Assembly: GCA_002421005.1 (NCBI GenBank)
Contig: DIJC01000013.1
Coordinates: 18,263 to 40,974, forward strand
Direction: 5' to 3'
Origin: Enterobacteriaceae bacterium UBA5654
GTDB taxonomy: Bacteria; Pseudomonadota; Gammaproteobacteria; Enterobacterales; Enterobacteriaceae
DNA: 22,712 nucleotides
Position 1 is the stretch's first letter. The number at the start of each line of letters is the position of its first letter. Shown piece by piece: positions 1-8,717 of the stretch. The translations under genes were made by a program, and so were the position numbers. The notes beneath the pieces were generated by a model. That model was not told where the DNA came from. It saw nothing but the letters and a program-made list of their open reading frames with translations, and did not search any database.

Positions 1-3
1 CAG

Positions 4-122
4 GAGAGGGAACTGTCCGCGTTCGTGATGACGTTCGGTTTTCTCCCTCTCCCCTGAGGGAGAGGGAACTGTCCGCGCTCGTGATGACGGTCGGTTTTCT
101 CCCTCTCCCTTGAGGGAGAGGG
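4..122. repeat. 56-bp tandem extragenic repeat with strong hairpins
   Basis: Two consecutive 56-bp copies (4-59 and 60-115) differ at only a few bases, and the first bases of a third copy follow at 116-122. Each unit ends in a near-perfect hairpin: CCCTCTCCC, a 4-base loop (CTGA or TTGA), then GGGAGAGGG, at 45-66 and 101-122. The array is already under way at the left edge, because the right arm of an earlier hairpin is visible at 4-10. It lies downstream of pepA. Similar CCCTCTCCC/GGGAGAGGG elements are common between enterobacterial genes, so I read it as an extragenic palindromic repeat that may also stop transcription from pepA. No coding sequence is seen between here and the pepA stop. 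Confidence 0.8.
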
Positions 123-208
123 CCGGGGAGAGGGGGCGTGTTTATCCTCCTTCCCCACCAAAACAGACCGTAACGGCAAACGCCTTCTCACTGGGGAAAA
201 GTGAACAC

Positions 209-1720
209 TCACTCTTCGCCGCTAAAACCCGCGCGATTCAACAAAAACTGCGACAGCAGCGCGACCGGGCGACCGGTGGCCCCTTTCGCCTTCCCGGAGC
301 GCCAGGCCGTACCGGCGATATCCAGGTGCGCCCAGTTGTATTTACGGGTAAAGCGCGACAGGAAGCAGCCTGCGGTAATTGCCCCGCCCGGACGCCCGCC
401 GATATTCGCCATGTCCGCAAAATTGGATTCCAGCTGATCCTGGAACTCATCGCCCAGCGGCAAACGCCAGGCGCGGTCGCCCGCCTGCTCGGATGCGCCA
501 ATCAGCTCGTGCGCCAGCGGGTTATGGTTCGACATCAGCCCGGTAAGATGATGCCCCAGCGCAATCACGCACGCGCCGGTGAGCGTTGCCACGTCAATCA
601 CCGTTTCCGGCTCAAAACGCTCGACGTAGGTCAGCACGTCGCACAGCACCAGACGGCCTTCGGCGTCGGTGTTCAGCACCTCAACCGTCTGCCCGGACAT
701 GGTGGTCAGCACATCGCCCGGACGATAGGCACGCCCGCCCGGCATGTTTTCACATCCCGCCAGAATACCGACAACGTTAATCGGTAGCTGTAGCTCTGCC
801 ACCATGCGCATCACGCCGTAAACTGCCGCCGCGCCGCACATATCGTACTTCATCTCGTCCATGCCTTCGGCTGGCTTGATAGAGATGCCGCCGGAGTCAA
901 AGGTCAGCCCTTTGCCGACCAGTACAATCGGACGCACGTTTTCATCGGTGCTGCCTTTATACTCAATCACCGACATCAGCGATTCGTTCTGCGAACCCGC
1001 GCCGACCGCCAGATAGGATTGCATCCCCAGCTCGCGCATCTGCTGCTCGCCAATCACTCGCGTGACGACGTTTTTGCTGTAGCTGTCCGCCAGTTGACGT
1101 GCCTGCGACGCCAGGTAAGCGGCGTTACAGATATTCGGCGGCATATTGCCGAGGTCTTTCGCGGCCTTGATCCCGGCGGCAATCGCCAGACCGTGCTGAA
1201 TGGCGCGCTCACCGCTGGTCAGCTCGCGGCGGGTCGGGACGTTAAAGACCATTTTGCGCAGCGGACGACGCGGCTCGCTCTTGGTGGTTTTCAGTTGATC
1301 GAAGCTGTACAGCGTTTCTTTCGCCGTCTCGACCGCCTGACGCACCTTCCAGTAATTGTTGCGCCCTTTGACGTGCAGCTCGGTCAGGAAACAGACCGCT
1401 TCCATCGAGCCGGTATCATTCAGGGTATTGATGGTTTTCTGGATCACCTGCTTATACTGGCGCTCGTCCAGCTCGCGCTCTTTGCCGCAGCCAATCAGCA
1501 GAATACGTTCTGACAGGACGTTCGGCACATGATGAAGCAGCAAAGTCTGCCCCGGTTTTCCCTCCAGCTCGCCGCGACGTAGCAGGGCGCTGATATAGCC
1601 GTCGCTGATTTTATCGAGCTGTTCGGCAATCGGGGAGAGGCGACGCGGTTCGAAAACGCCGACGACGATACACGCGCTCCGCTGTTTCTCCGGGCTACCG
1701 CTTTTTACACTGAACTCCAT
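209..1720 (-). CDS. pepA: Leucyl aminopeptidase PepA (cytosol aminopeptidase A)
   Basis: This 503-residue protein is full length for the M17 leucyl aminopeptidase family and closely resembles E. coli PepA. The N-terminal half is the variable domain; the C-terminal half is catalytic, with the signature NTDAEGRL and the metal-binding stretch around GKGLTFDSGG...KYDMCGAA. It removes N-terminal residues, preferably leucine, from peptides with two metal ions in a cytoplasmic hexamer. In E. coli PepA also binds DNA, as an accessory factor for Xer recombination at plasmid cer sites and as a regulator of carAB. The ATG at 1720 has a CAGGAG ribosome site just upstream. It diverges from lptF, as in E. 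coli. No odd residues were noticed. Confidence 0.97.
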   Translation of the reverse strand: MEFSVKSGSPEKQRSACIVVGVFEPRRLSPIAEQLDKISDGYISALLRRGELEGKPGQTLLLHHVPNVLSERILLIGCGKERELDERQYKQVIQKTINTLNDTGSMEAVCFLTELHVKGRNNYWKVRQAVETAKETLYSFDQLKTTKSEPRRPLRKMVFNVPTRRELTSGERAIQHGLAIAAGIKAAKDLGNMPPNICNAAYLASQARQLADSYSKNVVTRVIGEQQMRELGMQSYLAVGAGSQNESLMSVIEYKGSTDENVRPIVLVGKGLTFDSGGISIKPAEGMDEMKYDMCGAAAVYGVMRMVAELQLPINVVGILAGCENMPGGRAYRPGDVLTTMSGQTVEVLNTDAEGRLVLCDVLTYVERFEPETVIDVATLTGACVIALGHHLTGLMSNHNPLAHELIGASEQAGDRAWRLPLGDEFQDQLESNFADMANIGGRPGGAITAGCFLSRFTRKYNWAHLDIAGTAWRSGKAKGATGRPVALLSQFLLNRAGFSGEE

Positions 1721-1983
1721 GCACTACGCTCCTGAATCTTAAAGACAACAGCGGAAGCTGCGGCTAGAATTGCAAGCTTTCGTAACTCATGTCCGCTGTT
1801 GCGGTGACTTCGTGATAATCTTACTGTGACGGTTTAAACACCTCAGAGCGTTCCTGAAGCGCATAGCCGCTAAGTAAAACTATCTTAGCGATGTTTTCAA
1901 CGACTCAAGAGCATAAATGACGTTTAAGCCATGAAACAAGCGATTTTCCAGCAAAAAGACGGGTTTTTACAGGCGTATTTAAA
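1721..1983. promoter_or_regulatory. Divergent pepA / lptF intergenic promoter region
   Basis: This 263-bp non-coding gap separates the divergent starts of pepA (-) and lptF (+), so it must contain at least one promoter for each, with the same gene arrangement as E. coli. I could not assign a convincing -35/-10 pair on either strand, so no precise sites are claimed. It is more AT-rich than the flanking genes, especially at about 1820-1983. Confidence 0.6.
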
Positions 1984-3084
1984 GTGATAATCATAAGATA
2001 TCTGGTGCGGGAGACGCTCAAAAGCCAGCTGGCGATCCTTTTCATCCTGCTTCTGATCTTCTTCTGTCAGAAACTGGTACGAATTCTGGGCGCAGCGGTG
2101 GACGGCGAAATTCCGACAAACCTGGTGTTCTCGCTGTTAGGACTGGGCGTGCCTGAGATGGCGCAGCTTATCCTGCCGCTGAGCCTGTTCCTTGGGCTAC
2201 TGATGACGCTGGGCAAGCTCTACACCGAAAGTGAAATTACGGTGATGCACGCCTGCGGCCTGAGTAAAGCCGTGCTGGTGAAGGCCGCGATGATCCTCGC
2301 CCTGCTGACCGGCATCGTGGCGGCGGTTAACGTGATGTGGGCGGGGCCGTGGTCCTCCCGGCATCAGGATGAAGTGCTGGCGGACGCCAAAGCCAACCCA
2401 GGCATGGCGGCGCTGGCGCAGGGGCAGTTCCAGCAGGCCACCGACGGTAACTCTGTGCTGTTTATTGAGAGCGTCAGCGGCAGTAGCTTCAACGACGTTT
2501 TTCTGGCCCAGCTACGCCCGAAAGGCAACGCGCGCCCGTCGGTAGTGGTCGCAGATTCCGGTCAGATGGCCCAGCATAAAGACGGCTCCCAGAGCGTGAC
2601 CTTAAATAAAGGCACCCGTTTTGAAGGCACCGCGATGCTGCGCGATTTCCGCATTACCGATTTCCAGAACTACCAGGCAATTATCGGCCATCAGGCGGTG
2701 ACGCTCGACCCTGACGACACCGAGCAGATGAACATGCGCACCCTGTGGAACACCGATACCGATCGTGCCCGGGCCGAGCTGCACTGGCGCTTCACTCTGG
2801 TGGCGACGGTATTCATTATGGCGCTGATGGTTGTGCCGCTTAGCGTGGTGAACCCGCGTCAGGGCCGCGTACTTTCCATGCTGCCTGCGATGCTGCTGTA
2901 TCTGATTTTCTTCCTGTTACAGACCTCGCTGAAGTCGAACGGCGGCAAAGGCAAGCTGGACCCGATGCTGTGGATGTGGGCGGTGAACCTGCTGTACTTC
3001 GCGCTCGCCGTCGGTCTGAACCTGTGGGATACGGTGCCGATGCGCCGTCTGCGCGCCGGTTTTACGCGTAAAGGAGCGGTATAA
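1984..3084 (+). CDS. lptF: LPS export ABC transporter permease LptF
   Basis: This 366-residue inner-membrane protein is nearly identical in layout to E. coli LptF (YjgP). LptF and LptG form the membrane part of the LptB2FG transporter, which extracts lipopolysaccharide from the inner membrane and pushes it along LptC and LptA to the outer membrane. Hydrophobic segments lie at about residues 12-34, 54-80 and 100-122, then a periplasmic jellyroll domain at about 130-260, then three more helices at about 271-350. Translation starts at GTG 1984, which gives the conserved start IIIRYLVRE. The stop overlaps the lptG start by one base (TAATG), so the two are translationally coupled in one operon. 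It is essential in E. coli. Confidence 0.97.
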   Translation: MIIIRYLVRETLKSQLAILFILLLIFFCQKLVRILGAAVDGEIPTNLVFSLLGLGVPEMAQLILPLSLFLGLLMTLGKLYTESEITVMHACGLSKAVLVKAAMILALLTGIVAAVNVMWAGPWSSRHQDEVLADAKANPGMAALAQGQFQQATDGNSVLFIESVSGSSFNDVFLAQLRPKGNARPSVVVADSGQMAQHKDGSQSVTLNKGTRFEGTAMLRDFRITDFQNYQAIIGHQAVTLDPDDTEQMNMRTLWNTDTDRARAELHWRFTLVATVFIMALMVVPLSVVNPRQGRVLSMLPAMLLYLIFFLLQTSLKSNGGKGKLDPMLWMWAVNLLYFALAVGLNLWDTVPMRRLRAGFTRKGAV

Positions 3085-4166
3085 TGCAGGCATTTGGCGT
3101 ACTCGACCGCTATATCGGTAAGACCATTTTCAACACCATCATGATGACGCTGTTCATGCTGGTGTCGCTCTCCGGCATCATCAAGTTCGTTGACCAGCTT
3201 AAAAAAGCCGGGCAGGGGAGCTACGACGCGCTGGGGGCCGGGATGTTTACCGTGCTGAGCGTGCCGAAAGATATCCAGATCTTCTTCCCGATGGCGGCGC
3301 TGCTTGGCGCGCTGCTGGGGCTGGGGATGCTGGCGCAGCGCAGCGAGCTGGTGGTGATGCAGGCTTCCGGCTTTACCCGTCTTCAGGTGGCGTTGTCGGT
3401 GATGAAAACCGCGATCCCGCTGGTGCTGCTGACCATGGCGATTGGCGAATGGGTCGCGCCGCAGGGTGAGCAGATGGCGCGTAACTATCGCGCGCAGGCG
3501 ATGTACGGCGGTTCGCTGCTGTCCACGCAACAGGGCCTGTGGGCGAAAGACGGCGACGATTTTGTCTACATCGAGCGCATCAAAGGCGACGATGAGCTGG
3601 GCGGCGTGAGCATTTATGCTTTCAACGAACAGCGCCGGTTACAGTCGGTGCGCTACGCGGCGTCGGCAAAATTTGATAAAGAGCACGGGCAGTGGAATCT
3701 GTCGCAGGTGGATGAATCCAACCTGAAAGATCCGAAGCAGATCACCGGCTCGCAGACCGTCAGCAGCACCTGGAAAACCAACCTCACGCCTGACAAACTT
3801 GGCGTGGTGGCGCTGGAGCCGGATGCGCTCTCGATCAGCGGTCTGTACAGCTACAGCCATTATTTGCAGGCCAGCGGCCAGGACGCCGGGCGCTATGAGC
3901 TCAGAATGTGGAGCAAAATCTTCCAGCCGCTGTCCGTGGCGGTGATGATGCTGATGGCGCTGTCGTTTATCTTCGGGCCGCTGCGCAGCGTGGCGATGGG
4001 CGTGCGGGTCGTCACCGGTATCAGCTTCGGCTTTCTCTTCTACCTGCTGGATCAGATTTTTGGTCCGCTGACGCTGGTGTATAACATCCCGCCTGTCTTT
4101 GGCGCGCTACTGCCCAGCGTGCTGTTCTTCATCATCAGCCTGCTGCTGATGGTCAAACGGTCCTGA
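3084..4166 (+). CDS. lptG: LPS export ABC transporter permease LptG
   Basis: This 360-residue protein has the E. coli LptG (YjgQ) layout: N-terminal helices from about residue 14, a periplasmic jellyroll domain in the middle, and three C-terminal helices ending at LLMVKRS. It pairs with LptF in LptB2FG, where the coupling helices receive ATP-driven motion from LptB and the jellyroll domain hands LPS to LptC. Its ATG shares one base with the lptF stop, and the AAGGAG ribosome site (3071-3076) lies inside lptF. A strong intrinsic terminator follows immediately, so the operon is just lptFG. No truncation is visible. Confidence 0.97.
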   Translation: MQAFGVLDRYIGKTIFNTIMMTLFMLVSLSGIIKFVDQLKKAGQGSYDALGAGMFTVLSVPKDIQIFFPMAALLGALLGLGMLAQRSELVVMQASGFTRLQVALSVMKTAIPLVLLTMAIGEWVAPQGEQMARNYRAQAMYGGSLLSTQQGLWAKDGDDFVYIERIKGDDELGGVSIYAFNEQRRLQSVRYAASAKFDKEHGQWNLSQVDESNLKDPKQITGSQTVSSTWKTNLTPDKLGVVALEPDALSISGLYSYSHYLQASGQDAGRYELRMWSKIFQPLSVAVMMLMALSFIFGPLRSVAMGVRVVTGISFGFLFYLLDQIFGPLTLVYNIPPVFGALLPSVLFFIISLLLMVKRS

Positions 4167-4173
4167 CGCTATT

Positions 4174-4205
4174 CCCTTCATTCGCTGATGCGGATGAAGG
4201 GTTTT
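4174..4205 (+). terminator. Intrinsic terminator of lptFG
   Basis: A 12-bp stem starting CCCTTCATTCGC and ending GCGGATGAAGGG, with one G-T wobble and the 4-base loop TGAT, is followed by TTTT. It begins eight bases after the lptG stop, and separates lptFG from the downstream kinase gene. Confidence 0.85.
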
Positions 4206-4266
4206 CTCGGTTTATCCCGCTATGCGGACTATGCTTTTCCTGTGATCCACTTATAACAGGGAAATT

Positions 4267-5907
4267 ATGTCCAGATTCTTTTTTAATGACCGCAAACAGC
4301 TGGTCAACGACGCCATTGAGGGCTTAGTCCTCTCCGCCCCGCACGCTAACCTCGTGCGTCTTGATATCGATCCGGCTATCCGTGTGGTTGCCCGGGCCGA
4401 CTGGGATAAAAGCCGCGTGGCGGTGATTTCCGGCGGCGGCTCCGGGCATGAACCTGCGCACGCAGGCTTTGTCGGCAAAGGGATGCTGACCGCTGCCGTT
4501 TGCGGCGATCTCTTTGCCTCGCCGAGCGTCGATGCCGTTCTCAATGCCATCGTTGCCGTCACCGGCGATCGCGGCTGCCTGCTGATTGTCAAAAACTACA
4601 CCGGCGACCGGCTTAACTTCGGCCTCGCCGCCGAGAAAGCCAAACGCCACGGCCTGAAAGTCGAGATGGTGATCGTCGCCGACGATATCGCCCTGCCGGA
4701 CAACAAACAGCCGCGCGGCATTGCGGGCACGGCGCTGGTGCATAAAATCGCCGGTTACGCCGCCGAGCACGGTAAAAGCCTGAGCGAAGTCCGCGCGATT
4801 GCGCAGGAAGCCTGCGATAACCTGTACAGCCTCGGCGTGGCGATGCAGACCTGCAACCTGCCGGGCAGCGACGATGAAGAAGGACGCATCGCGCCAGGAC
4901 AGGCCGAGCTGGGGCTGGGCATTCACGGCGAACCGGGCGCATCGACGCTCGACACGCATAACAGCAAGGCGATTATTGATGCGCTGGTCACGCCGCTGCG
5001 CGAACAGGCAGGCGACGGGCGCTTTGCGGTACTGATCAACAACCTCGGCGGCGTTTCCGCGCTGGAGATGGCGCTGCTCACCAAAGAGCTGGCGCACTCG
5101 GCGTTAAAAGAGCAAATTGCTTATCTGATCGGCCCCGCGCCGCTGGTCAGTTCGCTGGATATGAAAGGCTTTTCCCTCTCGCTGCTGCGTCTTAACGAGC
5201 GCTTTGAACAGGCGCTAAACGGCAGCGTTGAGACCGTCGGCTGGCAAAAACCGGTGGCTTTCGCCCCGTTAAAAACCGTGCCGCACAGCAAAATTCATGA
5301 CAGCGTGGAGACGCAGCCCTCGGAGAACCTGCTGGTCGGCGCACAGGTCAACGCCGCCACGCGCACCCTGATTGAGCTGGAAAACCGTCTTAATGCGCTG
5401 GATGCAAAAGTGGGCGATGGCGACACCGGCTCCACCTTTGCCGAAGGCGCACGCGATATTGCGCAACTGCTGGAGCACGGCAAACTGCCGCTCAACAACA
5501 GCGCGCAGCTTTTGCAACTGGTCGGCGAACGTCTGGCGACGGTGATGGGTGGCTCCAGCGGCGTGCTGATGTCGATCTTCTTTACCGCAGCCGGACAGGC
5601 GGTTGAGAAGGGCGCTAAGCTGCCGGACGCGCTGCTCACCGGGTTGAATCAGATGAAACACTACGGTGGCGCTGAGCCGGGCGACCGCACGCTGATCGAT
5701 GCGCTCCAGCCTGCGCTGGAAGCCCTGCGCGACGGCGACCTGCACGCGGCGGCACAAGCCGCACAGCGGGGCGCGGAAAGCACCGCCAGTATGCAGAAGG
5801 CGGGCGCGGGGCGCTCCTCCTACGTCAACAGCCAGAACCTCGACGGCGTGACCGACCCTGGCGCAGTGGCGGTGGCGGAAGTGTTTGCGGCGCTGGTTAA
5901 ACAGTAA
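4267..5907 (+). CDS. dhaK: ATP-dependent dihydroxyacetone (glycerone) kinase, single-chain DhaK-DhaL type
   Basis: This 546-residue cytoplasmic kinase phosphorylates dihydroxyacetone to DHAP, feeding glycolysis. It has the two-domain form known from Citrobacter freundii. The substrate-binding DhaK domain (about 1-330) carries SGGGSGHEP at 55-63 and LGIHGEPG at 217-224, whose His220 matches the residue that covalently binds the substrate in C. freundii. The ATP-binding DhaL domain (about 355-546) carries VGDGDTGS at 382-389, whose aspartates hold Mg-ATP. It is therefore ATP-dependent, not the phosphotransferase-linked DhaKLM form. The start follows a CAGGGA ribosome site. The gene stands alone between two terminators, without dhaR, gldA or dhaB. 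It occupies the interval where E. coli K-12 has the idn genes. Confidence 0.93.
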   Translation: MSRFFFNDRKQLVNDAIEGLVLSAPHANLVRLDIDPAIRVVARADWDKSRVAVISGGGSGHEPAHAGFVGKGMLTAAVCGDLFASPSVDAVLNAIVAVTGDRGCLLIVKNYTGDRLNFGLAAEKAKRHGLKVEMVIVADDIALPDNKQPRGIAGTALVHKIAGYAAEHGKSLSEVRAIAQEACDNLYSLGVAMQTCNLPGSDDEEGRIAPGQAELGLGIHGEPGASTLDTHNSKAIIDALVTPLREQAGDGRFAVLINNLGGVSALEMALLTKELAHSALKEQIAYLIGPAPLVSSLDMKGFSLSLLRLNERFEQALNGSVETVGWQKPVAFAPLKTVPHSKIHDSVETQPSENLLVGAQVNAATRTLIELENRLNALDAKVGDGDTGSTFAEGARDIAQLLEHGKLPLNNSAQLLQLVGERLATVMGGSSGVLMSIFFTAAGQAVEKGAKLPDALLTGLNQMKHYGGAEPGDRTLIDALQPALEALRDGDLHAAAQAAQRGAESTASMQKAGAGRSSYVNSQNLDGVTDPGAVAVAEVFAALVKQ

Positions 5908-5916
5908 GAGGGCAAC

Positions 5917-5939
5917 GGCCGGGCTGACCCGGCCATTTT
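5917..5939 (+). terminator. Intrinsic terminator after dhaK
   Basis: A perfect 7-bp stem GGCCGGG / CCCGGCC with loop CTGA starts nine bases past the dhaK stop and is followed by ATTTT. The opposing transporter gene ends at 5944, so this hairpin sits between two convergent genes. The T-run favours termination of the plus-strand transcript. Confidence 0.75.
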
Positions 5940-5943
5940 CAGG

Positions 5944-7380
5944 TTAAGCGCTAAATCCCAGCACCAGATATACCAGCAGGGTGATCAACCCGGTCACCAG
6001 CGCGTACGGGAATTGCGTTCTGATATGCTCACTATGATCGCAATGGGTTGCCATGGACGCCACGATGGCATCGCTGGAGATGGGCGAGGTCATATCGCCA
6101 AAAATTGACCCGGCGATAGCGGCCCCGATCATATACTCCGCCGGAATGCCCACCGAGACGCCTGACTGTACGCCAATCGGGATCATAATCGCGAAGGTGC
6201 CCCACGATGTGCCGGTCGCCAGCGACATAATGGCGGCGATCACAAAAATAAATCCTGTCGCCACACCGCCGGGTATCACCCCGGACGTCACCGCCGCAAT
6301 GTACTGTCCGGTATTCAGATCGGCAGACACCTGCCCCATCAGGAACGCCAGCACCATTACCGAACTGATTTTCACCATGCTGGAATAGCCGATGTACAGT
6401 TCCTTAAAGAAGTTTTCAACTCTCAGGATGCCGCGCAGGGTAAACCAGATAAACGATACCACGGTGCCGAACATCACCCCGGCGTACACCGACATCGAGC
6501 CGCTGCCTCTGGAGAACTGCCCGTCGCCGGTGATGTACAACGCGATCGGCACCATCACCACCGTCGTCAGGATCGGGATAAAAAAGTTCCACAACGAGTT
6601 GCAGGCCGGGTGATCGATAACCTCTTCGTCCTGCTCATCCTGAAGGCTGACGTGCTCCTGCACGCACTCGTTAAAGCGCACTTCTGCTTTTTTCATCGGC
6701 CCCCAGGCGAACCCGGAGATAATGTAGAACAGCACCGAGGCCAGCGACAGCCACGCCATCACGTTCCACACCATCGAGCGGGCGAGGATTTCAAACGGCT
6801 CGCCGGTGATATAACCTTTGGCGATCTGCACGCCGATCACGCCCATCATCGCCGCGCCCCAGCCGTTAATCATTACCGATGAGCATACCGAGACGCAGGA
6901 TGTCTGAATAATATAAGCCATCTTTTCCGGCGATACGCGATAACGGCGGGCCAGATCCTTCGATGACGCACCGGCAATCAACTGGTTGATGGAGCTTTCA
7001 ATAAAAATCAGCGAAGTGACCAGCATCGCCAGCAACTGCACGGAGCGTTTGCTGGTGATGTAATTATTCTTTTCCGTTAAAAACTGCACCAGTCGCCGCA
7101 CGCCGCCGGTCACTACAATAAGGCGCATAATACCGCCTGTCATCACCATAAATATCACCGTGCGGGTATTTCCCGGTGAGGCGAAGGTGCCAATAATACC
7201 ATTCAGCGTGGCACCGATACCGCCGAAAAGACTGTGTGTCATCACGATAAAACCGACGATAATACCGGACAGCAGCGAGAGAATAACCTGACGAGTAAAT
7301 ATCGCTAAAAAATAGTCACCAGCGGCGTAATCACCGTCCATATTCCATAATCGTGCATCTGTAAATCCCTTTATTTTCAA
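5944..7380 (-). CDS. NhaC-type Na+/H+ antiporter family membrane transporter
   Basis: This roughly 478-residue, highly hydrophobic protein has about eleven or twelve predicted membrane segments. The C-terminal half carries ATGTSWGTFAIMIPIG and, shortly after, AGSIFGDMTSPISSD, two stretches typical of the NhaC part of the ion-transporter superfamily. It is probably an inner-membrane exchanger of sodium or an organic anion for protons; family membership does not fix the substrate. A charged cytoplasmic loop (about residues 235-265, rich in Glu/Asp/Gln) sits near the middle. The longest reading starts at TTG 7380 with a poor ribosome site; ATG at 7341 (MDGDYAAGD) is a possible alternative and loses only 13 residues. 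It is convergent with dhaK. No paired metabolic enzyme is next to it. Confidence 0.8.
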   Translation of the reverse strand: MKIKGFTDARLWNMDGDYAAGDYFLAIFTRQVILSLLSGIIVGFIVMTHSLFGGIGATLNGIIGTFASPGNTRTVIFMVMTGGIMRLIVVTGGVRRLVQFLTEKNNYITSKRSVQLLAMLVTSLIFIESSINQLIAGASSKDLARRYRVSPEKMAYIIQTSCVSVCSSVMINGWGAAMMGVIGVQIAKGYITGEPFEILARSMVWNVMAWLSLASVLFYIISGFAWGPMKKAEVRFNECVQEHVSLQDEQDEEVIDHPACNSLWNFFIPILTTVVMVPIALYITGDGQFSRGSGSMSVYAGVMFGTVVSFIWFTLRGILRVENFFKELYIGYSSMVKISSVMVLAFLMGQVSADLNTGQYIAAVTSGVIPGGVATGFIFVIAAIMSLATGTSWGTFAIMIPIGVQSGVSVGIPAEYMIGAAIAGSIFGDMTSPISSDAIVASMATHCDHSEHIRTQFPYALVTGLITLLVYLVLGFSA

Positions 7381-7577
7381 AACTGTCAGGCCAGTTTTTT
7401 TTAGCTTATCCGCTTCACACGGGAAGGCATAATTCTTTTCAGCGTTATTAAAAAGAGTTATTCAGACCGTGAGGTTATTTGCGGGTATCATAATATTCGT
7501 GGTGAATGTATTGTGCGTATTAATAATTGAGGGCTGTGTATTTAAGACGTAATTATAGTTTCAGCGGTACAATAATC

Positions 7578-7598
7578 CCCGACGCGCCAGGCGTCGGG
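7578..7598 (-). terminator. Probable terminator of ahr
   Basis: A perfect 8-bp inverted repeat CCCGACGC / GCGTCGGG with a 5-base loop lies 18 bases past the ahr stop. Read on the minus strand it is followed by GATTATTG, a weak T-tract, so termination is likely but perhaps not complete. The remainder of the 7381-7615 gap is AT-rich and should contain the promoter of the transporter gene; I could not define it. Confidence 0.6.
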
Positions 7599-7615
7599 AA
7601 CGTGATTTCAGACGA

Positions 7616-8635
7616 TTAAAAATCCGCTTTCAGCACCACGCGATAGCGGGCTTTGCCCTCGCGTACATGTTTCAGCGCTTCGTTAATCTGCGACATCGGG
7701 TACTCTTCGGTGGTGGGCGCAACTTTTGCGCGTCCGGCAAACTTCATCAGCTTGCGCAGCTCATACGGCGTACCGGTTGCAGAACCGGAGATGCTGCGAT
7801 CTCCGCCAATCAGGGTAAAGGCAGGCACCGGCAGCGGCTTCAGCACCGCGCCGACGGTGTGGAAATTGCCGCCGTAGGCCAGCGCTTCGAAGTATGGCTG
7901 CCAGTCAAGATCGACGTTCACGGTGTTAATGATCAGATCGAACTGGCCCGCCAGCGCTTTCAGGGCTTGCGGATCGCGGCTGTTCACCACTTTGTCCGCT
8001 CCCATCGCCAGCACTTCCTGTTCTTTCGCCGGGTTTGAACTGAACGCGGTCACTTCGCAGCCCATCGCGTGCAGCAGCTTGATGGCGATATGCCCCAGCC
8101 CGCCGATACCGATCACCCCGACGCGGCTGGTGGCGGTGACGTGATGCATCAGCAGCGGTTTGAAGACGGTGATCCCGCCGCACAGCAGCGGGCCTGCAGA
8201 TTCAATATCAATACTTTCCGGCAGCGGAATGACCCATTGCCAGTCGGCGCGCAGCTTATTCGCAAAACCGCCACGGTTCAGAATGGTCGGCACCGCGCCT
8301 TCCAGACAGTTAATCTGATTACCGCTAATACAGGCATCGCAGTGCCCGCAACTACGCGCGGTCCAGCCGATCCCCACGCGCTGGCCCACTTTCAGCCCTT
8401 TATCCTGCGCTGCGCTGCCGAGCGCCGCCACGCGGCCAATCACCTCATGACCGGCAACCAGCGGATACTGCGACATGCCCCATTCGTTATCGATCATCGA
8501 CAAATCCGAGTGGCAGATCCCGCAGTAATCAACCTCAACCTCGACATCCCCCGCCTTCAGTTCGCCCGCGTCATACTCGTACAGTTCCAGATCGCTACCG
8601 GCTTCTTTTGCGGCATAGCTTTTGATTGTGGACAT
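7616..8635 (-). CDS. ahr: NADPH-dependent aldehyde reductase Ahr (YjgB), zinc alcohol dehydrogenase family
   Basis: This 339-residue protein is very close to E. coli Ahr/YjgB. It is a cytoplasmic medium-chain dehydrogenase that reduces a broad range of aldehydes to alcohols. The catalytic zinc ligands are visible at Cys38 (CGICHSD), His63-Glu64 (AGHEVIGR) and Cys152; the structural zinc cysteines are at 96, 99, 102 and 110 (SCGHCDACISGNQINC). The Rossmann nucleotide motif GIGGLG is at 176-181. The ATG has a GAGGGG ribosome site. Its position just inside leuX matches E. coli. It lies on the same strand as the methyltransferase gene, 82 bases downstream of that stop, so it may be co-transcribed with it or have its own promoter in the gap. 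Confidence 0.95.
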   Translation of the reverse strand: MSTIKSYAAKEAGSDLELYEYDAGELKAGDVEVEVDYCGICHSDLSMIDNEWGMSQYPLVAGHEVIGRVAALGSAAQDKGLKVGQRVGIGWTARSCGHCDACISGNQINCLEGAVPTILNRGGFANKLRADWQWVIPLPESIDIESAGPLLCGGITVFKPLLMHHVTATSRVGVIGIGGLGHIAIKLLHAMGCEVTAFSSNPAKEQEVLAMGADKVVNSRDPQALKALAGQFDLIINTVNVDLDWQPYFEALAYGGNFHTVGAVLKPLPVPAFTLIGGDRSISGSATGTPYELRKLMKFAGRAKVAPTTEEYPMSQINEALKHVREGKARYRVVLKADF

Positions 8636-8717
8636 GGTTTACCCCTCGTTTGGTGTTGAATGGGAAGTGTAGAGCATGAGGGGGCAAGTCGCTTGGCTGA
8701 AGAGGGGATTGTGGGGA

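Noticed and set aside
1..122. Possible CRISPR array
   Set aside because: The whole 56-bp unit repeats, including what would be spacer; there are only two full copies and no variable spacers.
2859..3530. Minus-strand open frame across the lptF-lptG junction
   Set aside because: It is antisense to two conserved essential genes and has low-complexity His/Arg/Gln-rich content typical of a shadow frame.
4324..5097. Long minus-strand open frame inside the kinase gene
   Set aside because: It is antisense to a well-supported DhaK protein in GC-rich DNA, where long shadow frames are common, and its translation resembles no family.
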